Both the position numbers and the translations under genes were made by a program. DNA of 64,000 nucleotides, from positions 6,882,001 to 6,946,000 of the forward strand of contig JAKZAN010000007.1 in NCBI GenBank assembly GCA_023053545.1. Direction: 5' to 3'. Shown here piece by piece: positions 12,656-26,200 of this stretch. Positions within the stretch are counted from its first letter, which is position 1. Each line of letters starts with the position of its first letter. Source of the stretch: Lepidurus packardi (taxonomy: Eukaryota > Arthropoda > Branchiopoda > Notostraca > Triopsidae). The notes below the pieces were generated by a model, which saw nothing but the letters and a program-made list of their open reading frames with translations, did not search any database and was not told where the DNA came from.

Positions 12656-13950
12656 TCTGGAAAAGAGTTTGAAATTTTACTATAATGACAGGCTAATAAA
12701 AACTAACATACTTGGAATCGAGGGGTGCGCCTTGAATGTTGGATGTACCACACCAGTATTCGTAAGGATCCTTGACGACAGCTCAGTCTGTAAATCTACA
12801 CCTGGTCGTTCCTTCGCTCTGGAATACAATAAAAAAAAAACGCAATATGAGAAGTCAAATAAAATTAGAGTTTTATTCTCTTTTTTCTCTCTTTTTTAGA
12901 ATGCATATGTGTCATGTACGGTATTGTAGAGTGCAATTAACCTCGCCCTTTCCTTTTCCGCCCTCAAAACTCCGCACAAAAAACTCCCAATGAAAACACT
13001 AACGAGATGCAGTGAGGTGTTTTAACATTGGCATTGAACCTCAAATGTTTTAACACAGGACAAACTTTGTCACCACTTTACTTTTTCAAAGACAAGAACA
13101 CTTCCCCCCAAAATAGTATTGTCTGTTGTAGAGCTCGTACTTACGCTGCCAAGAACCGGACTGTAGAGAATTGTGTAGCACAACTGGCCTGAGACGAGAC
13201 AAGACTGGCGACCTTCTTCTTATACTACTAGCTTTTCATTTGCTTCAAGACGTATTCAAGGAAAATAGTAAAAGTGAAAGCAGCTTAACCTCTACGTCAC
13301 ACACACTGCCGACCTGATTTTTTATGCTGATTTTTGGAGAAGTAAGGGTTTTTGGGTTAACCTGTTGGCCATGTCTGGCTACAATCTTGATTCCTCAATG
13401 TTTAATCGGGTTGTCAATAAACTACCTGTGTTGTAAAGCAGAAGCTGCAGCAAGTCCAGGTTGCGTTGAAGGGACATTCGTAATTAGCATTGTCGTTCAA
13501 AGCAGTCCTTAATGTGTAATGAAGCGATTTTTCAGTTATGCCAGTTGTTATGTAACACAACAACTCCCGCGCCTTTTGGCCGAGTTTGGGGCTACTTAGC
13601 ATGAAGAGTTTGCTTCACAACTTAGTTCAAGAGTTAAGAGATTACAATCTCAGTTTCAAAAGTACCGCGTATTTCAACAGGTGGTATCTGTCAAATGATT
13701 GGTCCAATGTCTTTACGCCTGCTTTAGGCGAGACGAAAGATTATTTGCATTGTTGTGGACAGTTTACATGGTTAGTGTTGGTTGATTTAACAAAGGAACT
13801 TGCGTCTATGAAAGAAAACAGCAGAGGTTGTTTTACAATATAAGAGCAAGTAATGCATTCTTTTCGTCAACAGCAGAATGTGCCATAGATTTACTTTTAT
13901 TTTTACAGGACTTTTTCCGGGGAATACTACTTTGTATAACCAGGAAAAGA
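12656..13950. other. Intergenic region and 5' UTR between divergent CSP and membrane-protein genes
   Basis: Lies between the CSP start (minus) and the ATG at 13951 (plus). A pyrimidine-rich acceptor ends at 13908, so 13909-13950 is probably the 5' UTR part of the first coding exon, with a non-coding exon further upstream. An open frame at 13586-13843 has no recognisable domain and I do not call it. Confidence 0.5.
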
Positions 13951-15002
13951 ATGGCGGAAGGAGAGTCTGACTGGGATGAAGAGAGATTGGTCTCAGCTAT
14001 GTCAAGTATACGCAGTCTAACATTAACTGATTCAGAAACAGGAGAACGCGAAGTTATCACTGTCACTACACCTGTAAGGAATCAAGAAACTGGGGAACCA
14101 GAAGCATTCCCCCGTGGATGGCTTCGTCCAAGCAGATTTCTGTACAATCCTAATCGCGGATGTTGGGGTAATTCATGGTCAGCATCTCGTGTTGGGCTTG
14201 CAAATGCAGCAAGAGCTGAACCGAACATCGAAGGACCCAGCATTGATGAAGAAACTGGAGAACCTCTCGTTCAAGACGGCGCTTTTGTAGTTTCAGCAGC
14301 CCAGCCTAGAAATAGTAGCTTTCAGGCAAGTTTTCCCTTTTATGACGTTCTATTTTTTGTTTGTTTTTATAACAAACTTTTCGATCCAACACTAAACTAG
14401 ATCTTCCTCTACAGGTACCTCGCCATATGTTGCTAGGTATGCAGCCAATGATAAGCCAAGCAGTTACGACCGAAAAAGCAGCTTCTACATCAACAGTCGT
14501 AGCTTCAATACCAAATCCAGGCTTCCTGCCTTCATTTTGTCGCAATCGCAAGCGTCCCTTGACATTAAAGCCGGAATCGGAGGCTGAGGAACCGTCTACT
14601 TCAGCGACTAATACGAATGCCGGGAATTCTCGTTTCAAATTTTGCAAACTGCCGCGCTTTCGGGAGAGGGCCCAGCACGTAGCCTGGGCCTTATTCATCT
14701 TAATGCTCCTTATTGTCGTATCTACTTTTGGATTCCTTTTAACATGCGTCATTTGCATGCATTTGCACCGACATTACTTGCTTCATTCCGAGGACGAGAA
14801 GCGAGGCCCCAAACAGAAAAACAAAGACATGCAACACAAGTACGCGCAGTGCTTTTGGTACGGGCACGTGTGTCGCGTGTGCAGGGAAGAAGCTGCTGCA
14901 GAGCGTTTTACTCGTTTACATTTCCGCGATCTGAAACCTTCTGCGGGACTTCCATACAAAGCTGACTTACTAGGAGCCAAACATTTTACTTGTTGCGGTT
15001 AA
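13951..15002 (+). CDS. Orphan single-pass membrane protein with three ETGE motifs
   Basis: Not recognised as any named family. Two exons, 13951-14325 and 14415-15002, give 320 aa. The intron has a GC donor (CAG/gcaagt), the common non-canonical class, and phase 0. The ATG chosen opens MAEGESDWDEERL just downstream of a splice acceptor; an earlier in-frame ATG would translate UTR or intron. Residues 1-125 are acidic and contain ETGE at 29-32, 46-49 and 101-104, the last as IDEETGEPLV, which resembles the KEAP1-binding degron of NRF2. A Ser/Thr-rich, then basic stretch (about 160-213) precedes one hydrophobic segment at about 214-241 (WALFILMLLIVVSTFGFLL). The tail is basic and rich in Cys and His (CFWYGHVCRVC). 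There is no signal peptide, so type II or tail-inward topology is likely. Partner and site of action are inference only. Confidence 0.75.
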
Positions 15003-15112
15003 ACCTCGCTCTTCTTATGCTTTAAAATATAGTCTAGAATTGGATGGTTATTCAGAAAGTTTTTGAACTTTTTATGCTCCACTGCTAGATGAATACTAAC
15101 GGTGGACATTCT

Positions 15113-15118
15113 AATAAA
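15113..15118 (+). terminator. Poly(A) signal of the membrane-protein gene
   Basis: AATAAA 111 bp after the stop codon at 15002, in the short gap before the convergent RECQL4 gene. Confidence 0.6.
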
Positions 15119-15226
15119 TCAGTATCATGGACTAGTGGCAATAATGTTAAAATAAGTAATATAAATAGTACTATATAGACAATTAATACACAAGATGATA
15201 CAAGTTTAGCGTTTGAAATTATCCTG

Positions 15227-15232
15227 TTTATT
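15227..15232 (-). terminator. Poly(A) signal of RECQL4
   Basis: AATAAA on the minus strand, 25 bp after the RECQL4 stop at 15257. The two convergent genes therefore probably end within a gap of about 250 bp. Confidence 0.6.
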
Positions 15233-15256
15233 ATGGAATCTATTGAAACATTAAGG

Positions 15257-18200
15257 TTATTTACATGCTAAAAGCTCTTGCGTTGCTAATCGACAGAGGG
15301 TAGGAAAATCTTTGTCAAGATGCGCTCTCCAGAATCGCCTTTGTCGGCCCCATATTTCAACCGGATAGCAGGGACTGCCAATCCCGTGGAAAATGCGCGC
15401 AATCGCACGTCCGGTGAAATTCTCATCCGGATAAGCATAAATGAGGCTACGTGTGTCAGCTCTCACTGCTGACTCGTATGGAATCACCGTCTAAAGTGCA
15501 AACAGGAGACCTTTGTTTTATTACTTAACCTGGAAAAAGAAACTTACCGGAACGCTGACGTCAACAGGTCTAATAGTATTTGTGCTATTAAAATAATCCA
15601 CAACAAACTGTTTCAGTTTGCAGTGTTTGTCATTGTCAATCTCGTCGCGGCAATCGCAGCAGTCAGAATGTGCGGCGCTAAAAACATGTTTTATAAAAAA
15701 AAATCATGCAAACCTTATTTCTTACCTAAAAAACGCTTGATGCAAGCGTTGTAAGTGGGCCAATTCCGTTGCCTCTCGATCTGTGCAACGCTGGTACAGC
15801 CAATCCAATGCCCCATCTCGATCCGCAGGCTGTAAGTTGGGCTTAGTGTACCAATGGAATGCTAGATCATGCAACTCGACTATCAAGCCTGTTTTCCTGA
15901 TTTTACCGCCACCTACAAGACTAGTGGGTGAAACATGAGCCGCCAGACATTGAAATAGATACTTTGAACAGCGGATCTATCCCATTCCAGATTCTTTAAC
16001 TCGCGCTTTACTATACCGCTATCCCATCCCATTTTCGCGCTTAGATCCACGACAGGAAATGTTAGTTCCGTGATTGGTTTGCCCTTTTCGGCGTAAAGAG
16101 CTAAAGCTGCCGCCAATGCAGCGCACTGTTAAATAAAAGACCTTACTGTTCGAACCTTCCCTCACCTTGATAGATTGTTTACCTTGCGGGCAGCCATAGC
16201 AAGTTGTGTAGCACCTCCGTAACTCCTAAGAGTAACCGTTGCGTAAACGCTCGATTCCACTCGTATTAAGTGCTCGGGGTGGGATTCTAGTTGGCAGAGC
16301 AGAGTATGGATATTCTCTACGGGCACATCGAGAGCTCGCACCGTCTCTTCTACCACCAAAGCACCTTCGTGACCAGGACAACCCTTGCCTTGCTCATGAC
16401 AATCGCAATTAGACAACACTTTCTGTAACAGCTTGCGGATCGTAGACCGGTCCAAGGAATCAGCGAAAGTGAAGCGCCTAAGTTCGTTCAGATCTTTGCC
16501 CTCGCAATTTAAGAAAACGTGGCAATGAGCGGGTTTTCCGTCACGACCGGCTCTCCCGATCTCTTGCACATAGCTTTCGAAATTGCGGGGAAGGTTGTAA
16601 TGGATCACGGCGCGAATATCCGCTTTGTTAATCCCCATTCCAAAGGCAATCGTTGCAATGACTATCCGTATTTTCCCTTTAAAAATACAAAAGGAAGATC
16701 AAAAATTCTATCTCGCAGATGGTTTTAACAAAAAAGCGTAGTAATATACCACGAATCTCTCAATAGTCCTGAAATACCTGACATGAATTCTTTCTGAATA
16801 GTTGCTCGACGAGCTGCGGTTAATCCAGCGTGATAGGCTTCAGCATTCCAAGATACTCCTTTCCTTCTTTGCCCTTGTTTTGCAACAGCTGCGTCTCCGT
16901 CTTTCTTAGTATCCTATTAGGATCATTTTGTTTCAAGCGTTGCTAATTTCGTTACGCAAAGCTTTCTTTACTTGTAAACCAGCTCTTATGAAAGCTGCAA
17001 GCCGGTCGCATTCCTGTCTCCGTGTGCAGTAGATAATGATAGAATCACTGTCAGCGAAACGTTTGCCTCTCAGGAGCTCCAGCAAGGCATTATCGCGGTG
17101 TTTATCCGTGGAGACAGAAAGGAGCAAGTTGTCAGGCAAAACGGCGCCTTTGACTATGGCTTGGCTGTCTTCCATAGGTAATCCCAGGTTTGCAGCTACA
17201 CTTTGAAGCGTTGAATTTGGAGCCGTGGCTGTTAAACCAAGAATGACTTTCACGCCCAGTTTTTCTTTCAAGACTCGGCAAACGCGTAAATAAGATGGTC
17301 TGAAATTGTGCGACCATTGTGAAATGCAGTGGGCTTCATCTATGCAAGCGAAAGCAATGGGCGGCAACTTATGTAACAACGCAGCAAACCCTAAGTTGGA
17401 TCCAAAAGTTGAATTACTGAAACCTTATAAAAAATATATTTCAATACCTAACTTGCCGCCCCATCCCGAAACAATGGCCTCAGGCGAGACTAGAAGAATT
17501 TGAGCTTTTCCATCTTGTAATGTTTCAACCACTCTCTGTCGTACGGTTGCGTTTTGATTGGTGTGTAAACACACAGCTCGTACGAACGGTGGTAAATTGG
17601 ATACTTGGTCATCCATCAACGATACCAACGGTGAAACGACGAGTGTCAAGCAGTTGCTTTTCTCAGCGTACAGCATAGCAGGCAATTGGTAGCAAAGACT
17701 TTTTCCCGCTCCTGTGCTTTGCACCACTAGTGTGGATAAGCCTGAGAGGATGCGCATCACAGCGTGTTCCTGTCCGGGACGGAATTTCGAGTGACCAAAC
17801 TTTTGGAGCATCTCATGGACTTCGGCAGGTGTAGCTAAAACGTAAAAAATTATTCAAGAATAGTTTGCACTATATATTACATAGCACTTTGATGTAAAGT
17901 TGTTACCTATTAAAGATCCGTCAGGTTTGGGCTGAAACGGTGGATCTACAGCTGGTTTAGAAACTGAGTTGGGCCATTCGCCAGGTAACGGCAAAGAAGC
18001 AAGAATAGCATCTTCTTCGTCTTCTTGGGTCATCGTAGGCAGAGGAAGAGGTAGTATTACTACCGTATTATTAGAAGGGTCGCTCGACGAAAGTGGAAAG
18101 CCTGTAGCCATTGCTGCAGCTTCTTCTAACGTGGGAAGAGGAGCGTCTTCCATTTCATCCTCCGCGGGCATCAACAAACTGGCTTTAAATTGGAAATTTT

Positions 18201-19975
18201 GTCATCAGTTTAACGGAATGAAATTGTAATTTTGTAATACCAGCGCAATGCTTGGCGTAATGGCCAATGTCTCCGCAACGCTGACAACGGAGGATTGTTC
18301 TGGCGCCCGATTTCGGATTTTTGCCAGTTCTTAACTTCCATTCTTCTCGTTTATGGTATCCGCCTGTTTTCCCCCGCTTGCCACGAACAAATACTTTCTT
18401 CTTTAGATTAACCATGACAAAATTCTGGTTAACAGTGCCGGATTCCATTTTCCTATAACATTAAACAATTCCGAAAAATATATTTTTTTTTCAAAAAAAA
18501 GAAAGCTATCGGAATTACTTATTTAATTTCTCCTTATCGCTTAGGATAGGTCGTTTGAGCACCCTTGGAGCTTGGCGTTTCTTACTACTCGTAGATTCAA
18601 CCAAATCTGTCCATATCTTATCTTCAGGCTTGCAAGTGGAAGACTTGGAGCTCCTGGTAGCCATTTTCTTATTGCTGGTTCTGGTGACGGTTCGACTATT
18701 GCTTTTCTTGCGAGCTGGTTTACAATCTTCTTTATCTCCCACGTCTTCACCATCAAATGCTCTTTTCCTTTTAGCGCTGGATCGTTCGAGCTTAACGTCA
18801 TTTCTGGAGTCGGACATAAACTCAGGTCCATCGAATTGGTATGGGTCTAGCGTCTTGGAACCTGTTGGAGAAGACGGGGCTAGTTCTCGACCAGTACTAG
18901 GCGCCTTGGATTCCTTCGGTAGAGAAGAATGAGTCACACTAGTTTGTATTGGAATCTGTTTAGGCACAAGAACTGAGGCGCCTGGGTATTCCTGAAGCAG
19001 CGTAGTGATGGCCATGCTTTTAGGTTCTCCGAGAGATTGCTCCGTATGAATGGGAACTAGTGGTGAACAATTTTCTTTGGAGGCCGTTTTGAAGGCAGGT
19101 TGAATCGGAGAGAGAGCTTCAGCACGAAGATTACTTTCCATAGGCTCGAGTTGTTGGGAGCAGCGGTCTATCCACGCCTTGTCCAAAATTCGGGTGGATT
19201 TCACGACTAAACCGCCTTCTTCAGAGAAGGCTGTAACTAGCGAGATAGTTTGCGTTTTGGACAAACCGTAGTTTTCACGTATGTTGACTTTTCTCAGTGG
19301 CTTCCCATCGAGGAAGTCGCTATCATCTGGAATTGCTCCTGATGACGGTTCCAATGGACTTTGTTTGGTAAACTCCGTCGAATTCGAAGTTTTATCTTCA
19401 AAAGCGGACACACTTTGAGACCTGCTCAAAGATGCTTTGCTTAGGCTCTTTCTTATAGTGATTTTCGCACCTTGCATAAGCTTGTTGCTTATTTTGCTAT
19501 ATCCTAAAGAGTGCTGTTGCCTCTCTTTGTCTTCTGCTTTGGGTGCCTTCTCTTCTACTTGACGTTTGCCCCAAACTGCTTGATAAATATCAGCGGGTAT
19601 ATCCATTACAGGGTTCTTTGTTTGAGCTGGAAGAATTTGTGATTGAGCCTTCATTTGATTCTGCTCCGAAGAATCACAAGCAGGAACATTTGGAAGTGAG
19701 TGGGGCTGGGAGACGGTTTTATTTTCGGCGAAAGCTTCCTGTTTCTTTTTGATCTTGTAATACAATTTATAAGCCTCTCGAATCTCTTCGGGAGCGACTT
19801 TGATATCACACTGTAAATCAGCAAGGAAACAAAGGTTAGTTGCATTTAAATGAAAAAATTTTTGTATATAAATTACCTTGGTAGGTTGAACTTCATTGTG
19901 TTGCTTTGAAAAGTTTACTTCCCACTGTCTAATCTTGAACTTACAACTGCTTAAAAGGTCAGCGTATTTTTCCAT
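15257..19975 (-). CDS. RECQL4: RecQ-like DNA helicase 4
   Basis: ATP-dependent 3'-5' DNA helicase that also helps start replication through its Sld2-like N-terminus. Exons (minus): 19975-19877, 19810-18519, 18452-18241, 18182-17907, 17834-17453, 17416-16972, 16904-16778, 16676-16183, 16125-15963, 15912-15726, 15677-15548, 15490-15257; 1346 aa, near the family range. The N-terminus has the Sld2 signature (IRQWEVNFSKQHNE, then IREAYKLYYKIKKK). A long Ser/Lys-rich linker follows, then a CCHC zinc knuckle CQRCGDIGHYAKHC at about 520. The helicase core shows STGAGKS (Walker A), IDEAH, FGMGINKADIR and the QEIGRAGRDG arginine-finger motif. The Cys-rich C-terminal part ends with FTGRAIARIFHGIGSPCYP, the RECQL4 signature. 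All motor residues are intact. Head-to-head with DIP2 across 276 bp. Confidence 0.97.
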
Positions 19976-20251
19976 TTTTCAGAGCAGATTTATCGATTTT
20001 GTTGTCAGTCGTCTGCTCATGTCGTGTTTCTTTGTTTTGTGCCTTTCTTATGGGTTTACGGATTGCCCGCCCAAAAATCTCCAGCTGTTCCTTGACAGAG
20101 CCTGCCATCTATTTGTACCAAAAGTTGGACTACCTCTTTAACCATTCGTCAGTTTCAAAATGGCGTTAGTTGTTGTGGGTTGGTTGTGATTATTGGGTGA
20201 GTCCGGAACTGCTTAGACTGATTTTTGAATGCTTAATTAAGTGTGCTAACC
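19976..20251. promoter_or_regulatory. Shared divergent promoter of RECQL4 and DIP2
   Basis: Only 276 bp separate the two start codons. On the plus strand an arthropod-type initiator TCAGTT lies at 20149-20154, followed within ten bases by AAAATGGCG, a YY1/Pho-like core, placing the DIP2 start about 100 bp before its ATG. No TATA box is evident. The initiator call is from sequence only. Confidence 0.5.
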
Positions 20252-23200
20252 ATGGGCGACATTGTGTTGGATAACTTGGTCTTGCCTGAAGATGTAAGAG
20301 CTCGTTTGGCCGAATTGGAACTGGAATTATCCGAAGGTAAGTCGAGCCACCCTTCCCGTAGCCCAATGTTCCTTCACTTAGTTGTCTTCTAAATGGTTTT
20401 TAGCTGATGCTGAATATTGGGTTGACATTGCATATTACTGTACTGTGCATCTCGGCTAACTTTGCTGAAACATGCCAAATTATTCTTGGTATAAACTGGT
20501 TTACGTAAACTCCGGAAGTTAGTTAGTTATATTTAGCTAACGTTTTTTTTTCCGTACCACCGTAAACTAGTCAGCAGTTCCAAATTATCGAAGAGCGTTC
20601 AGAGTTTGCTTTTTCTATTTGCTCCAATCTTCGCAGTTGTTGACCCAACGACGAGATAAGCTTTTCAAAGTTACACAAAAAGTTCATTGTCGTGTGTTAT
20701 AGTTCCTCCGCTAAAATTTAATATATTCATATTGCTGTCTGATGGTAACAAAGCCAATTTTTTTTTGGTTGCTGTTCACGACCCTGTGACCAACCAAAAA
20801 GGCAGGTGTGGCATGTTATTCTGTTCGGAAACTTCATGACCTTAACTTAAACCTTCGTGAAGCTTGTTTCGCCTCACCTGGATGTATTTTGTACTTCCCC
20901 AACTCTCAGCAGTTAGTTAGCCGGCAGTCAAGCCACCTGCACTACGCATCTTGTCGCACCTTCAAAGTTAAGAACTCTCTATTCAAGAATTTCTTCTTCG
21001 TCCAATCCTCCGGAAACGGGTATGACTAATCTTGTATGGCTTCGTACCCCCTTCGGTCAAATGTGCCTCCTTCAGAAACAAAGTAGGGTATACACAAAGG
21101 AATTACGGAAAACAAAGGGAGTAAATAAAAAAAAAATGAGTAGGTAGGGTTCATAATGACGTTGTTCTCCGGATTTTTGTCTCCCTATTCCTTGTAAATG
21201 AGTCTTCGCTATCAGACCAATGCGTCAGACCTTTTACATCTTTGTGGTCATCTTGTTTTTCGCTCGGGGACTCGTTTGTTTCCCTTCCATGCTAATGTCC
21301 TTAGGCTGTGTTGAAGTTGGACTTGAACTAAGCAAAACAGGAGTAGTGCAGAGTCAAGCCTGGCCACTTCGTTAGGCTTTTGCCTATTTCGGATGAAATG
21401 TCCTCTATCTACTGCTCAAAGCTCAACTTTGGGAAGTCGCTTTAGCAAAACTGAACTTTTCTCGTCTTTTCGTTGTCTTTTTTTCTAACAGGATTTTCTG
21501 CATTGTACCCGCCCCAGTAAATGCACTTGCTCAGTGACGCGTTGCAACCCATTCTCAGATTAATGGTAATTGAAACCGATTACGAAGTTTTGTTAGCGAA
21601 AGTTTTTCCCCAAGTCGTGGTTATATGGAGGTTATTGATGAAGTGGTCGTTTTAAAGGAGCCTGACTCACTTGACTTGCTGATTAGATCATAAACCGAAG
21701 GGTTTTAGAATAGAGAAAAGGGGTTTGTTCATGTATGCTCCCTAAACAAAATAAAGATTTGGCTTTGTACGATGCTGTCCTGGGTGTGCTTTTCGATAAG
21801 GAGTACTAGTTCGTGTTCGGAGCTTGAGCATGAGGCTTCAAAAACACAGCAGATTTGGATGTGTACCCTACATAGCTGGCGACGCGGACGGGACTGATGA
21901 CACAAAAGAGCGTAAGCTTACCCTTCGAGCTGGGGAGTGTCGGGAACAGATGGCGTCAACGCCACGTTTGATGGTCCATTTGCATAGCGAAGAAAAACTG
22001 AAATTTCCTGGTTTGACTACTGTTTGTTTATGAAAGAAAAAAAAGCTTTGGTTTTAGGGTCGAGTTTTGACTACGCGGGTTCATAAACAACCGGAGTACT
22101 TAAATTGCGGAACACGTTTTATGACTGCTCCTATTTCGGTATTATAACTAAGCGTGTAATGCACGCATGGGGTACCGGATAATGACGAGTGTTTTGTTTG
22201 TATTTATTTATTATTATTATTTTTTTTATCATCTTAAGCATGGCATATGTCGAGCTTTGAGGGGATCCCTGTCGCTCCTGTAGGTTCGCACTGTTTATAC
22301 GAGAGTCAGAAAGAATCGGGGAAAAGAGGGGTTGATTAATGGTTTATCTTTTTTCGGTGAGCTGCTGGCTGCGTATATAACTCGTAAGCCCATGGACGCA
22401 TGCACACCAAAATGGAAACTGGCTCTTGATATCCCATAAAAGGCACAAGAGCACAAGGGGAAAATTGGCAACCGGTCGTTTGCCTGTCGCTTCCTAGGTC
22501 TTTAAAGTGCTCCCCTATCGAACGTTTTCATCGAACGCTATTGATAGAAACATGTGCGTTTACCTTTTTCGTTTTTACGTAAAGAAGATTCTGTTTTTCA
22601 CTTTTCAAGCTTGTGTAGCCTCGTCTAGGGACCCAAGTGTTATTAGGTTCTCAAGGCCAATCTTTTAAGTTTGTCCCAGTAAGGTTCAAAGTCACTAATG
22701 CGAAGATTCATGGGCAGGATCATGAGGTTTACGATAACGATGCTGGGTCCCTGTGTGTGCTATGAATAAGTATTGATTACAAATTTACCTATTCAATTCT
22801 CCCAAGAAAGTTATATAGGTTGTGTAAATTAGCAAATCTGTCGTGTAAATACGCTTTAAAAAGAAAAAAGTTGAGCCTGAAGCGGGGTAGTAAGTAATTT
22901 CAGAGAGCCGTGTTGTGTGGTAATAAATTGGAACGCTTTTAATGCATCATGCATTTTTTGTGTGCCTTTTTTTGCTTTGGACCATTTTTGAATGAATACC
23001 ACGCCCGGTAATCGCGTGCGAATTACCCATGGCAAATGGAAGGCGTCAGAACAGAGTGACCAAGCACAGCAGCTTCCAAGGCAACGGCACAAACCACAGT
23101 GAAGGTTTTATAAAAGCAGTGGAACTGGAGCACTGGACCAAATATAGTAATTATTCCATGATCCAGGCCAAGAAGAAAAGAAAGACCCAGCTGAGCTTGG

Positions 23201-26200
23201 TTTCGCTGGGGGTTTGGGTCTTGCCAATTTGTCAGCTGCTATGCTACGGCGCCGGGACTTGTATGTAAGCTCAGAGGTTCGGTGGAATCGCTGCACGAAA
23301 GCTTCGACCCCCTATAATTAGTTGACTTTCGCCCCTTGTAGCCCAGGCGTTGTCCCCTTCCTGCACATGAGGTCCATCTTATTTAGCCCCTACCGCGTTT
23401 GATGTGCTGTACAGTAAAGTAACTATTATAAGCCAGGCCAGGGAAGATTCCTATTCACACACAGTCAAATAAAGACTTTCCCCATTAAAAGCGCGGTTTA
23501 GCTTTACCGCCACGTACTACTTTGGATAATTTATCTTTAAAGAGAAACTCGTTGTTTTGTTAATGTTTTCTTTTCGTTCTTTTTTCTCTTGGTTGTTCCT
23601 TAGAAGAGTCTCTAGAAGAAATTTCTATGACTGTGGTTTTCTAATGTAGTTACAAGAAGAAGTGTGGTGTAGTTCCGGACTTATGAAAAATTGTAGCGGT
23701 GTATGTTGTGGGTAGCATTGTTATGGTTAGCGTTGTTTTTATGTGAACTTGTTCTTAACGTGAGAAACACTATCAAAGCAGTGCGGTTATAAAAACAGTG
23801 CCCAAGCTGTAAATGACCGTTGTCATTTCGTGTCATACACAGATACGGTGAGCTTGATAATCGTAGAAAGTAGAGTTTTTTAGTTTAATTTTTTAGCTTA
23901 ATTACGATGCACCGTATAGTGAAGAGGCGGCTCGGAGATGTAAGCTGATACTACGAGATAATAACGTCAGTTTCCTTAGTGCGTTTTCTGATCTATTTTC
24001 GTCCCCAAATGGAAAGTTTATGGAAAAGATACAGCACTAGGGATGGGCCTTGAGATCAAAATCTTCCCAACATTTTGTTTGGATGGAAGTAATCCATCAT
24101 GTTACATATTGGATGCTGTGAGGTGGTCTAGTTGATACACGTGCAAGTGCACCGTGGGAGGTTTTCCTGTCTGCTGATCTCATAAGTCTTCAACTGTCCA
24201 TACTTTGTTTTACATGTTAAATAGGAATAAAGTTAAAGTGTCTCTTAAATTAAGCAGATAGCCTTTGGAGAAGGGAAAAGGGCATATAGTAATACGTACC
24301 AGGGACGTGTTAAAAATTTAAATTTTTAATCCATCTTCCGTGGCGCGGGGTCCTGCCTGGATTGCCGTGTCCATCCATAATTTACAGAGCACGAGACACA
24401 AGGGCGTAGATGCTTTAAAACTCTGCTGCTTGGTTTCTGTTCTGTTTTTTCTTCCGTGTGACTTTTTCTTTTTTGCAGTTCTTTTTTATTAAAGGGAAAT
24501 GGAGAAGTTAGGAGTCACATGCTCGTTTTGATTTCAACTACCCATTTCTTTCAAAACTTCTTTCAAAGTGGATGTGAAGAAGACATTTGTGTGGGAAAAA
24601 TACTATTGACAGGAGAACCTTGTAAGGGACTGTGTACGGACGTCATTTATTGTATCGATAATTCCAACGTAGAGTAGTTTCCATTTTCGACGAATTGAAT
24701 GATTAATGATTAACGGTGCTGGACACTTCCAAGTTATAGGGGGCTTGAGTCAGGAATGCTTTCGCGGTCTCGCATGGCTTAAATGTCGTACAGCTTGTAT
24801 GTAAAATGTTGTGAGGAAATGGGGCAGAAACGAGGAAATATGTTTCCTCTGTAACCATCATGTGGAAGCACCCCTGTTGCGAATGGCACATATGGTGCTG
24901 CATCATAATAACCTTCACGTATGCGAAGCTTTAGTGCATTTGTATAGTGATGTAAACTCCCGAGGTGGCCCACTGCCACACTGAAAGGCCCAACTATCCA
25001 AGGACGTTCGAGAATCGTACGGGTGTCTTTTTGGTTTGTCCAAATGGACTTTGGGTTGTGGCTTGTGAGTTGCTTCACAGGATTTTGGACATTGTGTAAT
25101 AACCGCTTTTGGAAGGATCTTGGGGTAGAATAACAGCCATTTTTTTCTCAAAGGCTTTGAAAAAGTGTTTTCAGGAGGCTCGGAAAGTGAGAATATCTCC
25201 CTCTTTTAAGTTAGAAAAAGGTGAAAGAAGACCAGCAGAGAGCAAGGGAGAGAGCGAGAGGGAGTCTTGTATGCTGCGGCAAGGTTGCTAGAAATTCCAG
25301 ACATATTGTCTTAGATTCATGAGCCTTTTGTTTAAAGTTTTCTAGCCGCGTGTTGGGTTCTGTCTTGCGTCTTGTGCCTCAGCTTTTACCTTACATTGTG
25401 CATCGTTTGAATAGGTTTGAGGAATTGGGAAGCAAATGGGAGAAACGTTCCCCTGGGAGTCACTAGCATTCGTAATAGCAGCGGAAACGAAAATAAATGC
25501 GCGTTTGTGTAAGCACTTACCCTAAGAAGGGAGAGGGCACTTTCACCTCATTTTTTGCAAATTTGTAATGTTTTTGTAACTTTTTGGGGACTTATTTCTA
25601 TTGAAGTTGAACTATCTGTTCAACTAATGAGACAAACTAGCAACCTTCCGTGCTACTCAAAAAGATCAAGTTAAGGGGAAAATAAATAGGAAAATTTATT
25701 ATGGATACTGAAGGATAGTTTTTCCAACAGCACAGTTAGGATCTAACGAGAATGGGCGCTAATAATGGATTGCCGCAGAGACAGGCCTAATTTTGGATGG
25801 ACAAGGGACGGAAACGTTTTGTGTACAGGATCATTGCAGAGGCCTATTGGAACCTAATTTGACGTTAGCGCGTCTACGTGTGTGTGAAGACGATGAGGAT
25901 GATGAGGGCATTGGTTACGTTTATGTCTAGTAAAACTGTCGGCCGGAGCCGAGCGGCCCGTGCAACAGGAAATGGTCAGCCAGGTGTGATGACGGATGGA
26001 ATGGCTGCCCATGGCCTTGCCCATATACACTTGCCTTTGGTATACCAGTCATGATTCCTGGCAGTGGGTGGGTCCGCTGTTCAACACACATGAGAGGTAT
26101 CGTAAGCGGGGAGTCCGCACTCCACTTCTCTAAAGGCTTCCGTCATCGCGGAACTAGGATTGTTATGAAAGGACCTTGGCTAGTTAAGCGATATAGCGTG

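Noticed and set aside
13828-13950. Upstream ATG extending the membrane protein N-terminus
   Set aside because: The extension crosses a strong splice acceptor at 13908. The ATG at 13951 starts the acidic domain.
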